Shown here in pieces: positions 1-5,566 of a stretch of DNA of 6,081 nucleotides. Source of the stretch: Chloroflexota bacterium (GTDB taxonomy: Bacteria; Chloroflexota; Limnocylindria; Limnocylindrales; CSP1-4); the NCBI GenBank assembly GCA_021786915.1, contig JAJYMP010000493.1, forward strand, positions 1-6,081, read 5' to 3'. A program made the position numbers and the translations under genes. Position 1 is the first letter of the stretch. Each line of letters opens with the position of its first letter. The notes under the pieces are model-generated. The model was not told the origin of the DNA, ran no database searches, and saw only the letters and a program-made list of their open reading frames with translations.

Positions 1-480
1 CCCGGACGAGATCGACAGCATGCAGGCGCCCATCGACCCCGAGAGCGCGGGCACGGCGAAGGCGGACACGAACCGGGGGCCCTTGCTGTCGGCCACGTGC
101 GTCCCGTCGATGATCGCCTCGATCCCGCCGCCGCCGGTGTTCATCACCACGCCCACCCGGTCGCGCTCCTCGGGCGACATCGCCGCGAAGTCGATCCCCG
201 AGTTCGCCACGGCCTCCTTGCCGGCGCCCATCGCGAGGTGGATGTACCGGCTCATGCGCCGGGCCATCTTGGCGTCCATCACCTTGCTCGGCTCGAAGTC
301 GAGCACCTCGGCGGCGATCTGGACCTCGAACCCGGACGCGTCGAACGAGCGGATCCGGCGCGTGCCGGTGACGCCGTTCTGGAGGTTGCGCCAGTAGGTC
401 TCGAAGTCGTTGCCGATGGGCATGACCGCGCCGAGTCCGGTCACGACGGCGCGGCGCGAGAGATCAGAGGAGGGGGGCAC
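1..480 (-). CDS. fabF: Second FabF-type beta-ketoacyl-ACP synthase, N-terminal 160 residues (runs off the left edge)
   Basis: This is the N-terminal part of a condensing enzyme that would elongate acyl-ACP with malonyl-ACP in the cytoplasm. The frame is open from a GTG at 478-480 to base 1. Visible family marks are the thiolase-fold opening RRAVVTGLGAVMPIGND (residues 9-25), the DAKMARRMSRY segment (69-79), the VGVVMNTGGGG turn (109-119) and PRFVSAFAVP near residue 135. The protein is clearly paralogous to the complete synthase just upstream: both share the VVTGLG opening, GND, RFD/SFD, MDAK and RVGVV/EVGVV blocks. The window ends about a dozen residues before the expected nucleophilic Cys, so it cannot be told whether this copy is catalytic or a cysteine-less, chain-length-factor-like partner. 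GTG 478-480 is preferred because AGGGTGAG lies 7 nt upstream; an in-frame GTG at 490-492 has a poorer site. It follows fabF1 on the same strand after a 70 bp gap, so co-transcription is likely. Confidence 0.93.
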   Translation of the reverse strand, partial: MPPSSDLSRRAVVTGLGAVMPIGNDFETYWRNLQNGVTGTRRIRSFDASGFEVQIAAEVLDFEPSKVMDAKMARRMSRYIHLAMGAGKEAVANSGIDFAAMSPEERDRVGVVMNTGGGGIEAIIDGTHVADSKGPRFVSAFAVPALSGSMGACMLSISSG

Positions 481-487
481 GGGACAA

Positions 488-495
488 CTCACCCT
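488..495 (-). promoter_or_regulatory. Ribosome binding site of the second fabF
   Basis: Read on the minus strand this is AGGGTGAG, 7 nt before the GTG at 478-480. It supports that start over the in-frame GTG four codons upstream, which lies inside this very motif. Confidence 0.55.
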
Positions 496-520
496 GGTAC
501 GTGGGCGGATGGGCAGCCCG

Positions 521-526
521 ATTGTA
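521..526 (-). promoter_or_regulatory. Possible internal -10 element before the second fabF
   Basis: The minus strand reads TACAAT here, five of six matches to the sigma-70 -10 consensus, within an otherwise very GC-rich 70 bp gap between the two fabF genes. Transcription from it would start about 35 nt before the GTG. I see no convincing -35 hexamer at 16-18 nt spacing, so this is a weak candidate for a secondary promoter that could adjust the dose of the second synthase. Confidence 0.22.
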
Positions 527-550
527 GCCGGTCGGTGGGGCCCCTCCGGG

Positions 551-1825
551 TCAGCGCCCGTCCCAGCGCTTGAAGATGATGGCCCCGTTGTGCCCGCCGA
601 GGCCGATGTTGTTCGACAGCGCGTAGCGCACCGTCATCGGCGTGGCCTCGGTCGTGACCCACAGGTCGCACTCCGGATCGAATTCGCAGTAGTTGATCGT
701 GGGCGGCACCACCTGCTCGGCGACGCTCATGACCGTGGCGAACGCCTCGAACGACCCCGCGGCGCCCATCATGTGGCCGGTCATCGACTTGGTGCCGGTG
801 ATCGCCAGCGAGCGCTTGGAGGCCGCGGCTCGCTCGCCGAACACGGTCCAGATCGCCTGGGCCTCGCGCGCATCGCCCACGGGCGTGGACGTGCCATGCG
901 GGTTGAGCACGTCGATCTCGTCGGCCGGGACGCCGCGCCGCTGGAGCGCCGCCTTCATCGCCCGGGCGGAGCCCGAGCCGCGCTCGATGGGCTGGATCAT
1001 GTCCCAGCCGTCGGCCGTCGCGCCGTAGCCCACCACCTCGGCGTAGATCCGCGCGCCGCGTGCCTTGGCGACCTCGAGGTCCTCCAGGATCAGGGCGCCC
1101 GCGCCCTCGCCCAGGACGAAGCCGTCGCGGGTCCGGTCGAAGGGGCGCGACGTGTCGGCCATCGGGCGGCCCTCGCGGGGCGCGCCCAGGCCGCGCATGT
1201 TGCCGAAGCCGGCGTGCGCCACCTCGAGCAGGGGCATCTCGGACGAGCCCGCGATCACCGTGTGGACGTCGCCGCGGCGGATCAGCTCGGACGCCTCGCC
1301 GATGGCGTTGGTGCCCGTGGAGCATGCGGCGACGACGCAGATGTTGTGGCCGATGGCGCCGGTCTCGATCGAGATCATCCCCGACGTCGAGTCCACCAGG
1401 CCGTTGGCGATGAACGTGGGGGCGACGCGGTCGGGGCCCTTCTGGTCGAGCGTGTGCCAGTTGTCGATCATGAGCTGCTGGCCCCCGGCGCCCGTGCCGA
1501 AGACCACGCCCACCTCTTCGCGGTTGCCGTCGGTGATCTCGAGGCACGCGTCGGTGATGGCCTGCTTGGCGGCGGCCACCCCATACCACATCGCCGCCTC
1601 GGAACGGCGGACCGCCTTGGCGTCCATCCACGCCTTGGGGTCGAAGTCCTTGACCTCGCCGGCGATCTTGTGCGTGTAGCGCGAGGGGTCGAAACGGGTG
1701 AGGATCCCCAGACCGGACACGCCGTCGAGCAGGTTGGACCAAGCGGTGACCTTGTCGTTGCCGACCGGGCTGATGACGCCGAGGCCGGTGACGACGACAC
1801 GGCGGTTGTAATCGGGTTCGCGCAC
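551..1825 (-). CDS. fabF: Beta-ketoacyl-ACP synthase II (FabF/KAS II type), complete
   Basis: This 424-residue cytoplasmic condensing enzyme catalyses decarboxylative Claisen condensation of malonyl-ACP with an acyl chain held on its cysteine, the elongation step of type II fatty acid synthesis. Length is close to the usual 410-420. Visible parts are the opening RRVVVTGLGVISPVGND (8-24), nucleophile Cys168 in VVAACSTGTN, the first catalytic His310 in NPHGTSTP, Lys346 and the second His351 in TKSMTGHMMGAAG, and a C-terminal glycine loop at 408-414. The Cys-His-His triad is complete, so it should be active. Oddities: the loop reads NIGLGGHNG, where E. coli FabF has SFGFGGTNG, so Ile407 and Leu409 replace Phe398 and the gatekeeper Phe400. 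The usual NAHGTST is NPHGTST. The facing loop reads DGWDM (272-276) where E. coli has DAYHM. The start is a GTG at 1823-1825 with AGAGGA 5 nt upstream. The gene lies 91 nt after fabD and before a paralog, reminiscent of mycobacterial fabD-acpM-kasA-kasB but without the ACP gene. Confidence 0.97.
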   Translation of the reverse strand: MREPDYNRRVVVTGLGVISPVGNDKVTAWSNLLDGVSGLGILTRFDPSRYTHKIAGEVKDFDPKAWMDAKAVRRSEAAMWYGVAAAKQAITDACLEITDGNREEVGVVFGTGAGGQQLMIDNWHTLDQKGPDRVAPTFIANGLVDSTSGMISIETGAIGHNICVVAACSTGTNAIGEASELIRRGDVHTVIAGSSEMPLLEVAHAGFGNMRGLGAPREGRPMADTSRPFDRTRDGFVLGEGAGALILEDLEVAKARGARIYAEVVGYGATADGWDMIQPIERGSGSARAMKAALQRRGVPADEIDVLNPHGTSTPVGDAREAQAIWTVFGERAAASKRSLAITGTKSMTGHMMGAAGSFEAFATVMSVAEQVVPPTINYCEFDPECDLWVTTEATPMTVRYALSNNIGLGGHNGAIIFKRWDGR

Positions 1826-1830
1826 TGGGT

Positions 1831-1836
1831 TCCTCT
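1831..1836 (-). promoter_or_regulatory. Ribosome binding site of the complete fabF
   Basis: AGAGGA on the minus strand lies 5 nt before the GTG at 1823-1825 and fixes that start. It sits at the downstream end of the C-rich, otherwise G-poor leader that follows fabD. Confidence 0.6.
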
Positions 1837-1838
1837 TC

Positions 1839-1905
1839 GGGGTTTCGCGGGGCGGTCTTGGGCGAGTTGGGGGCGGGCGTCTGTGGGCGGCGGGTTGGGG
1901 CTGGG
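1839..1905 (+). other. Nine-tract G-run region (potential G-quadruplex; C-rich, G-poor in the mRNA)
   Basis: This falls in the fabD-fabF intergenic gap. On the plus strand, runs of at least three G occur at 1839-1842, 1849-1852, 1860-1862, 1869-1873, 1875-1877, 1885-1887, 1892-1894, 1897-1900 and 1903-1905. Every loop is 1 to 7 nt, so the canonical quadruplex pattern is met several times over. By hand count the 67 bases hold 41 G, 11 C, 14 T and 1 A. The fab genes are read leftward, so the plus strand is the template and the transcript here is C-rich and G-poor, a composition resembling a Rho utilisation site. High genomic GC makes such motifs more common by chance, so function is inferred only. 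Confidence 0.45.
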
Positions 1906-1916
1906 CCCGGCTCCGG

Positions 1917-2903
1917 CTACGCGACGGTGTCGAAGTCGACGCCGGCGGATTCGGCGAACGGGATGGCGAGACGGTCGGGGGCGGTCTTGTCGTCGAGCGC
2001 GAGGACGATCGCGTCGTCGACGATCCGCCTGACGAGGCCCGTGAGGACTTGGCCGGGCCCGACCTCGATGAACGTGTTGATGCCGCGGGAGCGCATCGAG
2101 CGGATCGCGCCCACCCAGTCCACGCCGGTGGTCAGGTGGTTGACGAGCTCGGCGCGACACGCGTCGGCGGTGGTGATCAGCGTCGCGTCCGCGTTGGCGA
2201 GCAGCGGCGGCCTGGGGTCGCGGAAGGTGATCCCGGCGAGGACCTCGGCCATGCCCTCGGCCGCCTCCGCCATGAGCGGCGAGTGCGCGGCGACCGAGAC
2301 GGGGAGCTCGATGGCGCGCCGCGCGCCGAGGGTCTTGGCCATCGCCAGGCTCGCCTCGACCGCTGCACGCTCGCCGGAGACGACGACCTGGCCCGGCGAG
2401 TTGCGGTTGGCGATGCCGAAGACGCCGTGGACGCTGGCGAGCGCCGCGAGCTCCGGGAGGCGCGCGTCGTCGAGGCCGATGATCGCGGCCATGCGGCCCT
2501 CGCGGCCGGCGCCCGACGCCTGCATCAGCTGGCCGCGGGTCCGCACGAGCCGGACCGCGTCGGCGAGGTCGAGGGCGCCCGAGGCGACGAGCGCCGTGTA
2601 CTGGCCCATCGAGTGGCCGGCGGCGAACGCGGGCTCGGGCACGTCCACCTGGAGCGCGGCCCACCGCTCGCGGACGGCCCGGAGGTAGGCGACCGATGCG
2701 GCCAGCAGGGCAGGCTGGCTGTTCTCGGTGCGGTTGAGGACGTCCTCCGGGCCCTCCCAGGCCAGCCGGCTGAGGGGCTCGCCGAGCGCCTCGTCGGCGG
2801 CACGGAAGACAGCGGCTGCTTCGGGCGAGGACTCGGCGAGGGCGCGGCCCATGCCGACGTACTGGCTGCCCTGGCCAGGGAAGATGAAGGCGAGATGTGT
2901 CAT
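1917..2903 (-). CDS. fabD: Malonyl-CoA:acyl-carrier-protein transacylase
   Basis: This 328-residue cytoplasmic enzyme moves malonyl from CoA to the ACP phosphopantetheine arm, supplying extender units to the synthases encoded downstream. Visible marks are FPGQGSQ at residues 8-14 (oxyanion glutamine), the nucleophile elbow GHSMG with Ser98 (96-100), LVRTRG with the carboxylate-binding Arg123, ANRNSPGQVVVSG in the ferredoxin-like subdomain (about 165-177), catalytic His207 in VAAHSPLM, and the C-terminal IEVGPGQVLTGLV. All expected catalytic residues are present. Length is slightly above the common 305-315, with a short extra tail. After the elbow it reads GQYTAL, where E. coli has GEYSAL. I chose the ATG at 2901-2903. 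A GTG two codons upstream (2907-2909) is also in frame but has no Shine-Dalgarno sequence, whereas the ATG follows GGGTGACG. It is first of the leftward fab set and divergent from the MarR gene. Confidence 0.97.
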   Translation of the reverse strand: MTHLAFIFPGQGSQYVGMGRALAESSPEAAAVFRAADEALGEPLSRLAWEGPEDVLNRTENSQPALLAASVAYLRAVRERWAALQVDVPEPAFAAGHSMGQYTALVASGALDLADAVRLVRTRGQLMQASGAGREGRMAAIIGLDDARLPELAALASVHGVFGIANRNSPGQVVVSGERAAVEASLAMAKTLGARRAIELPVSVAAHSPLMAEAAEGMAEVLAGITFRDPRPPLLANADATLITTADACRAELVNHLTTGVDWVGAIRSMRSRGINTFIEVGPGQVLTGLVRRIVDDAIVLALDDKTAPDRLAIPFAESAGVDFDTVA

Positions 2904-2927
2904 CGTCACCCAGACTATCGGGTGGTC

Positions 2928-2940
2928 CCGCGTACCGCGG
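2928..2940. repeat. Perfect inverted repeat, candidate operator
   Basis: CCGCG-TAC-CGCGG gives 5 bp arms around a 3 bp centre, just upstream of the putative fabD -10 element, where a bound repressor could block fabD. MarR dimers usually bind short palindromes, so it is a plausible site for the divergent regulator. Short GC palindromes are common at this base composition, so confidence is modest. Confidence 0.35.
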
Positions 2941-2957
2941 CAGAGTCCGTGCAGAGT
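2940..2957. repeat. Direct repeat GCAGAGT with 11 bp period
   Basis: GCAGAGT occurs at 2940-2946 and again at 2951-2957, about one DNA helical turn apart, so a protein could meet both on the same face. The second copy abuts the putative -35 of the MarR gene. It could be part of an operator or chance. Confidence 0.3.
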
Positions 2958-2993
2958 TGCAGGAATCGGCTGGAATGCCTACCCTCCAAGCGT

Positions 2994-2998
2994 GAGGA
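2994..2998 (+). promoter_or_regulatory. Ribosome binding site of the MarR-family gene
   Basis: GAGGA lies 7 nt before the GTG at 3006-3008. It decides the start: the same frame stays open for about 950 bp upstream through antisense fabD, but no other in-frame start nearby has a comparable site. Confidence 0.65.
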
Positions 2999-3005
2999 TG
3001 CCCCT

Positions 3006-3956
3006 GTGACCCCCGATTCCAAGCCCGACGAGCCTGGCGAGGCGATGTTCGGCGGGCCGGCACAGAAGGCCTCGGGCCAACCGTCGCCGGCGGCGCCGGC
3101 GCGCGCGTCACGGGGGCCGGACCTCTCCGGGCGGATGGCCGACCTCCAGTCTCGGGCGACGGACCTCTCGTCGCGCGTGCCGGATCTGCCCGCCCGGGTC
3201 GCCGACCTCCAGGCCCGCGTGCCGGAGTTCCAGGCCGAGCTCCAGGCGCGTGTGGCGGAGATCTCGGCGCGCGTGCCGGGCCTGTCGCGCCGCACGCGGC
3301 GGAGCGACCCCGCCGCCGGCCCGGCCCTCCCCGAGGCGTTGACCCGATTCCGGCGGCCCAGGGCGTCGCGGGAGGTCATCGCGCGGACATTCGAGGCGGA
3401 CCTCTCGGCGCCGGTCGTCGCTGCGGGGACGCGGATCACCAACGTCCGCCAGATCACCGAGCGCGTGGCGATGGGGCGCGCGCTCTGGCGCGAGCTCGTC
3501 GTCGGGTTCGCGTCCCAGCTGGGCGAGCTCAACCTGGGCTTCACGCAGCTGGCCGCGCTGTACGTGCTCGCGGATGGCGCCACGACCACCGTCGCCGACC
3601 TTGCCGAGGCCATCGGGCGCTCGCCCTCCGCGACGTCGCGCCTGGTTGACGGGCTGGTCCGCCGCCGGCTCGTGGAGCGGCGGCGCGAGGAGGATGACGG
3701 GCGCCTCCGCACGGTGTGGCTCACGCCGCGCGGTCACGCGATCCTGCGCATGGTCGACCGCGCCCGCGCGGAGCAGTTCCTCTCGGCTGTCCGGCCGCTG
3801 CCCCGCAGCGAGCGCGCGCTGGTCGCGATGGGCGTCGCCGCGCTGGCCACGCACGCGATCTCGCGCCGCGGCCGGCTTGTCCGCTCCGGCACCGGGCTCG
3901 ATGCGCCGGCAGGTCCGGCTCCCGCGCCGCGGGCGGACGAGCCTCGGCGCGGCTGA
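3006..3956 (+). CDS. MarR-family transcriptional regulator with an N-terminal heptad-repeat arm
   Basis: This is a 316-residue DNA-binding regulator, about twice the usual 140-160 of MarR proteins. Residues 1-37 are a polar, Ala/Pro-rich leader. Residues 38-96 form a tandem heptad arm. Residues 97-140 are a basic linker. Residues 145-290 are the MarR core: a dimerisation helix rich in hydrophobics (NVRQITERVAMGRALWREL), then the winged helix with TTVADLAEAIGRS, recognition helix SPSATSRLVDGLVRRRLVER (206-225) and the wing with its DDGRLRTVWLTPRG signature (230-243). Residues 291-316 are an Ala/Pro tail. No membrane segment is seen. It is divergent from fabD, which suggests control of the fab genes in the manner of FabT, a MarR-type regulator of fatty acid synthesis in streptococci; target and ligand are inferred. 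The start is set by GAGGA 7 nt before the GTG. The MarR core is firm; the role of the arm is unknown. Confidence 0.93.
   Translation: MTPDSKPDEPGEAMFGGPAQKASGQPSPAAPARASRGPDLSGRMADLQSRATDLSSRVPDLPARVADLQARVPEFQAELQARVAEISARVPGLSRRTRRSDPAAGPALPEALTRFRRPRASREVIARTFEADLSAPVVAAGTRITNVRQITERVAMGRALWRELVVGFASQLGELNLGFTQLAALYVLADGATTTVADLAEAIGRSPSATSRLVDGLVRRRLVERRREEDDGRLRTVWLTPRGHAILRMVDRARAEQFLSAVRPLPRSERALVAMGVAALATHAISRRGRLVRSGTGLDAPAGPAPAPRADEPRRG
3117..3293 (+). repeat. 21-bp (7-residue) tandem repeats inside the MarR-family gene
   Basis: These bases encode residues 38-96 in units of the form x-D-L-x-x-R-V. Leu, Phe or Ile recurs at 40, 47, 54, 61, 68, 75, 86 and 93, with a second hydrophobic four residues after each (44, 51, 58, 65, 72, 79, 90). 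One extra four-residue step at Leu79-Val83 makes a single 11-residue unit. The DNA keeps traces of duplication: GCCGACCTCCAG occurs at 3138 and 3201, and CGCGTGCCGG at 3174, 3216 and 3270. The 3-4 hydrophobic spacing predicts an amphipathic helix or coiled coil, but prolines at 59, 62, 73 and 91 would kink it. Confidence 0.8.
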
Positions 3957-3965
3957 ATCCTGCGC

Positions 3966-3980
3966 GACGGGCGACCCGCC
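3966..3980 (-). terminator. Small hairpin in the convergent gap, possible terminator
   Basis: On the minus strand GGCGGG-TCG-CCCGTC can fold into six pairs (one G-U) starting at the last base of the M20 stop codon. On the plus strand the same stretch has one A-C mismatch. There is no U-tract, so it would be at best a weak intrinsic terminator. The gap between the two convergent genes is only 23 bp (3957-3979). Confidence 0.2.
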
Positions 3981-5404
3981 TAGCCGCAGAAGCGGCAGAC
4001 AACGTCGTACAGGACCGGCAGCCCCCAGCGGAGCGCATCGAGCCCTACCCGCTCGTCCTGGCCGTGGAACCGCTCGAGGAAGCGCTCGCCGGGCTCGTTG
4101 CGCAGGGGCGAGAAGCCGTAGGTCGGGGTGCCCAGCAGCGCGGTCCACTTCCCGTCGGTTGCGAACGGCGCCATGACCGGCACCGGGATGCCGTCGGGGT
4201 CGTGGGCGCGGATGGTGTCGCACATGAGGTCGTAGAGCTCGCCCGACGCGGGCCATTCGACGGGCGGCGCGCCGATGACATGCTCCACGTCGCAGCGCTG
4301 GGCAAGGTCGCCCAGGCGGGCGATGACCTCCTCGCGCATGTCGCCCTCGGTGGTGCCCGGGAGCGTCCGGCAGTCGATCTCGATCACGGCCTCGCCGGGG
4401 ATCACGTTGTACTTGATGCCCGCGTGGATGACGCCGGGGCTGATGGTGTCGCGCAGGAGCGCGCGGAGGGCCCGGGCGTACATGTCGTCGCACAGGCGGC
4501 TCACCGCCGCGTCGGCGCGGCGCGGGTCCTCGCTGGCGATGGCGCGGGCGAGCGCTGCGGCTTCGGCCGGGAGGGCCAGCTCGACGCCGTCGAGCAGCGC
4601 GCGGATGGGACCGCTGAGGCGGGGCTCGCCGGGTGAGGCCAGGCGGCGGATCGCTTCGGCGGCGAGGGTGATCGCGTTGTCGTCGCGCGGCATCGACCCG
4701 TGGCCCCACGTGCCGTGGACGCTGATCCGGTAGGTCTCGCGGCCCTTCTCGGCGGTCATCACCGGGTAGAAGCGGCGGCCAGCCAGGTCCACCGACACCG
4801 CGCCCGCCTCGTTGACCGCGCCTGCCGCCCGGAGCGTCTCGGGCCGGTGCTCCGCCAGCCACTGGGCCCCGACCGTGCCGCCGGCCTCCTCGTCGGCGGT
4901 GCAGGTGAACAGCACGTCGCGGCGGAGCCCGGGGATCGGGTCGCGCGCGGGGTCGAGGCCGGCAGCGCGGGCCCGGCGCGCGAGCAGGACGACGACCATG
5001 GCCTCCATCGCGACCATCGACTTCATGTCGACGGCACCGCGCCCCCAGACGTAGCCGTCGGCGATGTCCGCGGCGAACGGCGGGTGCGTCCAGCCGTGCG
5101 CGTCCACGGGCACGACGTCGTGGTGCGAGAGGAGCAGGAACGGCTCGCCGCCCGTGCCGTCGCCCCGGAGACGGGCGACCACGCTGCCGCGGCCGGGGAC
5201 GGGTTCGATGACTTGGGGCTCGAGGCCCTCGGCGCGGAGGAGGCGCGCCAGGTATTCGGCGGCCTCAGTCTCGGGGCCAGGCGGGTCCGGCGGATTGATC
5301 GACGGGATGCGGATCAGGTCGCACAGCAGCCCGACCAGCTCGTCATGGGCGGCGGCCCAGACGTCGGCGTCGAGCGCGGCAGAGGGCAGGGTGTCGAGCG
5401 ACAT
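3980..5404 (-). CDS. M20-family metallo-hydrolase (ArgE/DapE/carboxypeptidase-like)
   Basis: This 474-residue, probably cytoplasmic, two-zinc amide hydrolase has a length within the family range. The catalytic domain shows SHHDVVPVD with His94 and Asp96, WGRGAVDMKS with the bridging Asp126, TADEEAGG with the catalytic base Glu172 and ligand Glu173, NEAG with Glu199, and the last ligand His447 in HGQDERV. The inserted lid or dimerisation domain spans about 218-385, with GHGSMP (His235) and NVIPGEAVIEIDCRTLPG as its marks. All metal and catalytic positions are intact, so it should be active. The substrate (a peptide, N-acyl amino acid, acetylornithine or succinyl-diaminopimelate type) cannot be told from these motifs. 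I chose the ATG at 5402-5404, with GAGG 5 nt upstream; a GTG at 5426-5428 would add eight residues. TTGACC (minus strand, 5437-5442) is a possible -35, with only weak -10 partners. The protein ends in CRFCG, a terminal CxxC. It shares no operon with its neighbours. Confidence 0.93.
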   Translation of the reverse strand: MSLDTLPSAALDADVWAAAHDELVGLLCDLIRIPSINPPDPPGPETEAAEYLARLLRAEGLEPQVIEPVPGRGSVVARLRGDGTGGEPFLLLSHHDVVPVDAHGWTHPPFAADIADGYVWGRGAVDMKSMVAMEAMVVVLLARRARAAGLDPARDPIPGLRRDVLFTCTADEEAGGTVGAQWLAEHRPETLRAAGAVNEAGAVSVDLAGRRFYPVMTAEKGRETYRISVHGTWGHGSMPRDDNAITLAAEAIRRLASPGEPRLSGPIRALLDGVELALPAEAAALARAIASEDPRRADAAVSRLCDDMYARALRALLRDTISPGVIHAGIKYNVIPGEAVIEIDCRTLPGTTEGDMREEVIARLGDLAQRCDVEHVIGAPPVEWPASGELYDLMCDTIRAHDPDGIPVPVMAPFATDGKWTALLGTPTYGFSPLRNEPGERFLERFHGQDERVGLDALRWGLPVLYDVVCRFCG

Positions 5405-5566
5405 CGTCACCTCGCCATTCTGCCCCACCTCGCGCGGGTCAAGGCTCTTCGGGTCGCCTGCGCGCCGACCTCAACCTCGAGAGCGTGGCCCTTGGAGTCT
5501 GCGAATGAACTCGTGGTGAGGACGGTGCCTCGGGAACTTCGCCGCTGGACTCGGCGTTTCGCGGGC
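5405..5566. other. Divergent intergenic region between the M20 gene and the lipoprotein gene
   Basis: About 160 bp carries the start signals of both genes. On the minus strand TTGACC (5437-5442) lies 17 nt from AATGGC (5414-5419) or 14 nt from CAGAAT (5417-5422); neither pairing is convincing. I found no clear promoter for the plus-strand gene, no repeat and no RNA gene. Confidence 0.3.

Larger units (their letters stand above)
2904..3005. promoter_or_regulatory. Divergent promoter and operator region between fabD and the MarR-family gene
   Basis: About 100 bp must carry the promoters of both genes. For the MarR gene (plus strand), TTGCAG (2957-2962) and TACCCT (2980-2985) are separated by 17 nt, each only about half matching consensus. 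For fabD (minus strand), GATAGT at 2914-2919 is a four-of-six -10 candidate lying 10 nt before the ATG, without a recognisable -35. Between them lie an inverted repeat at 2928-2940 and a direct repeat at 2940-2957, the best operator candidates. That the region is regulatory is close to certain from gene orientation; the exact boxes are weak. Confidence 0.5.

Noticed and set aside
537..544. Palindrome GGGGCCCC in the gap between the fabF genes
   Set aside because: It has no loop to form a hairpin and no U-tract, and is a common chance palindrome at this GC content; not a supportable terminator or operator.
410..2032. Long plus-strand open frame antisense to both fabF genes
   Set aside because: It overlaps two genes with full catalytic motifs on the other strand; its translation is rich in Arg, Gly, His and Ala without motifs, typical of the antisense frame in GC-rich coding DNA.
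2049..3005. Upstream extension of the MarR frame through antisense fabD
   Set aside because: The frame is open, but the translation upstream of GTG 3006 is an antisense shadow of fabD, and a good ribosome binding site sits just before 3006.
1468..3111. Minus-strand open frame of about 547 codons across fabD and fabF
   Set aside because: It is out of frame with both fab genes, has Arg/Pro-rich low-complexity translation and crosses the divergent promoter region; a composition shadow.
3108..4862. Minus-strand open frame spanning the MarR gene and part of the M20 gene
   Set aside because: It is antisense to the MarR winged helix and out of frame with the M20 motifs; the translation is Arg/Pro-rich without any recognisable domain.
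4700..5566. Upstream extension of the lipoprotein frame through antisense M20
   Set aside because: The part before the signal peptide reads as antisense M20 and would bury the lipobox far inside the protein.
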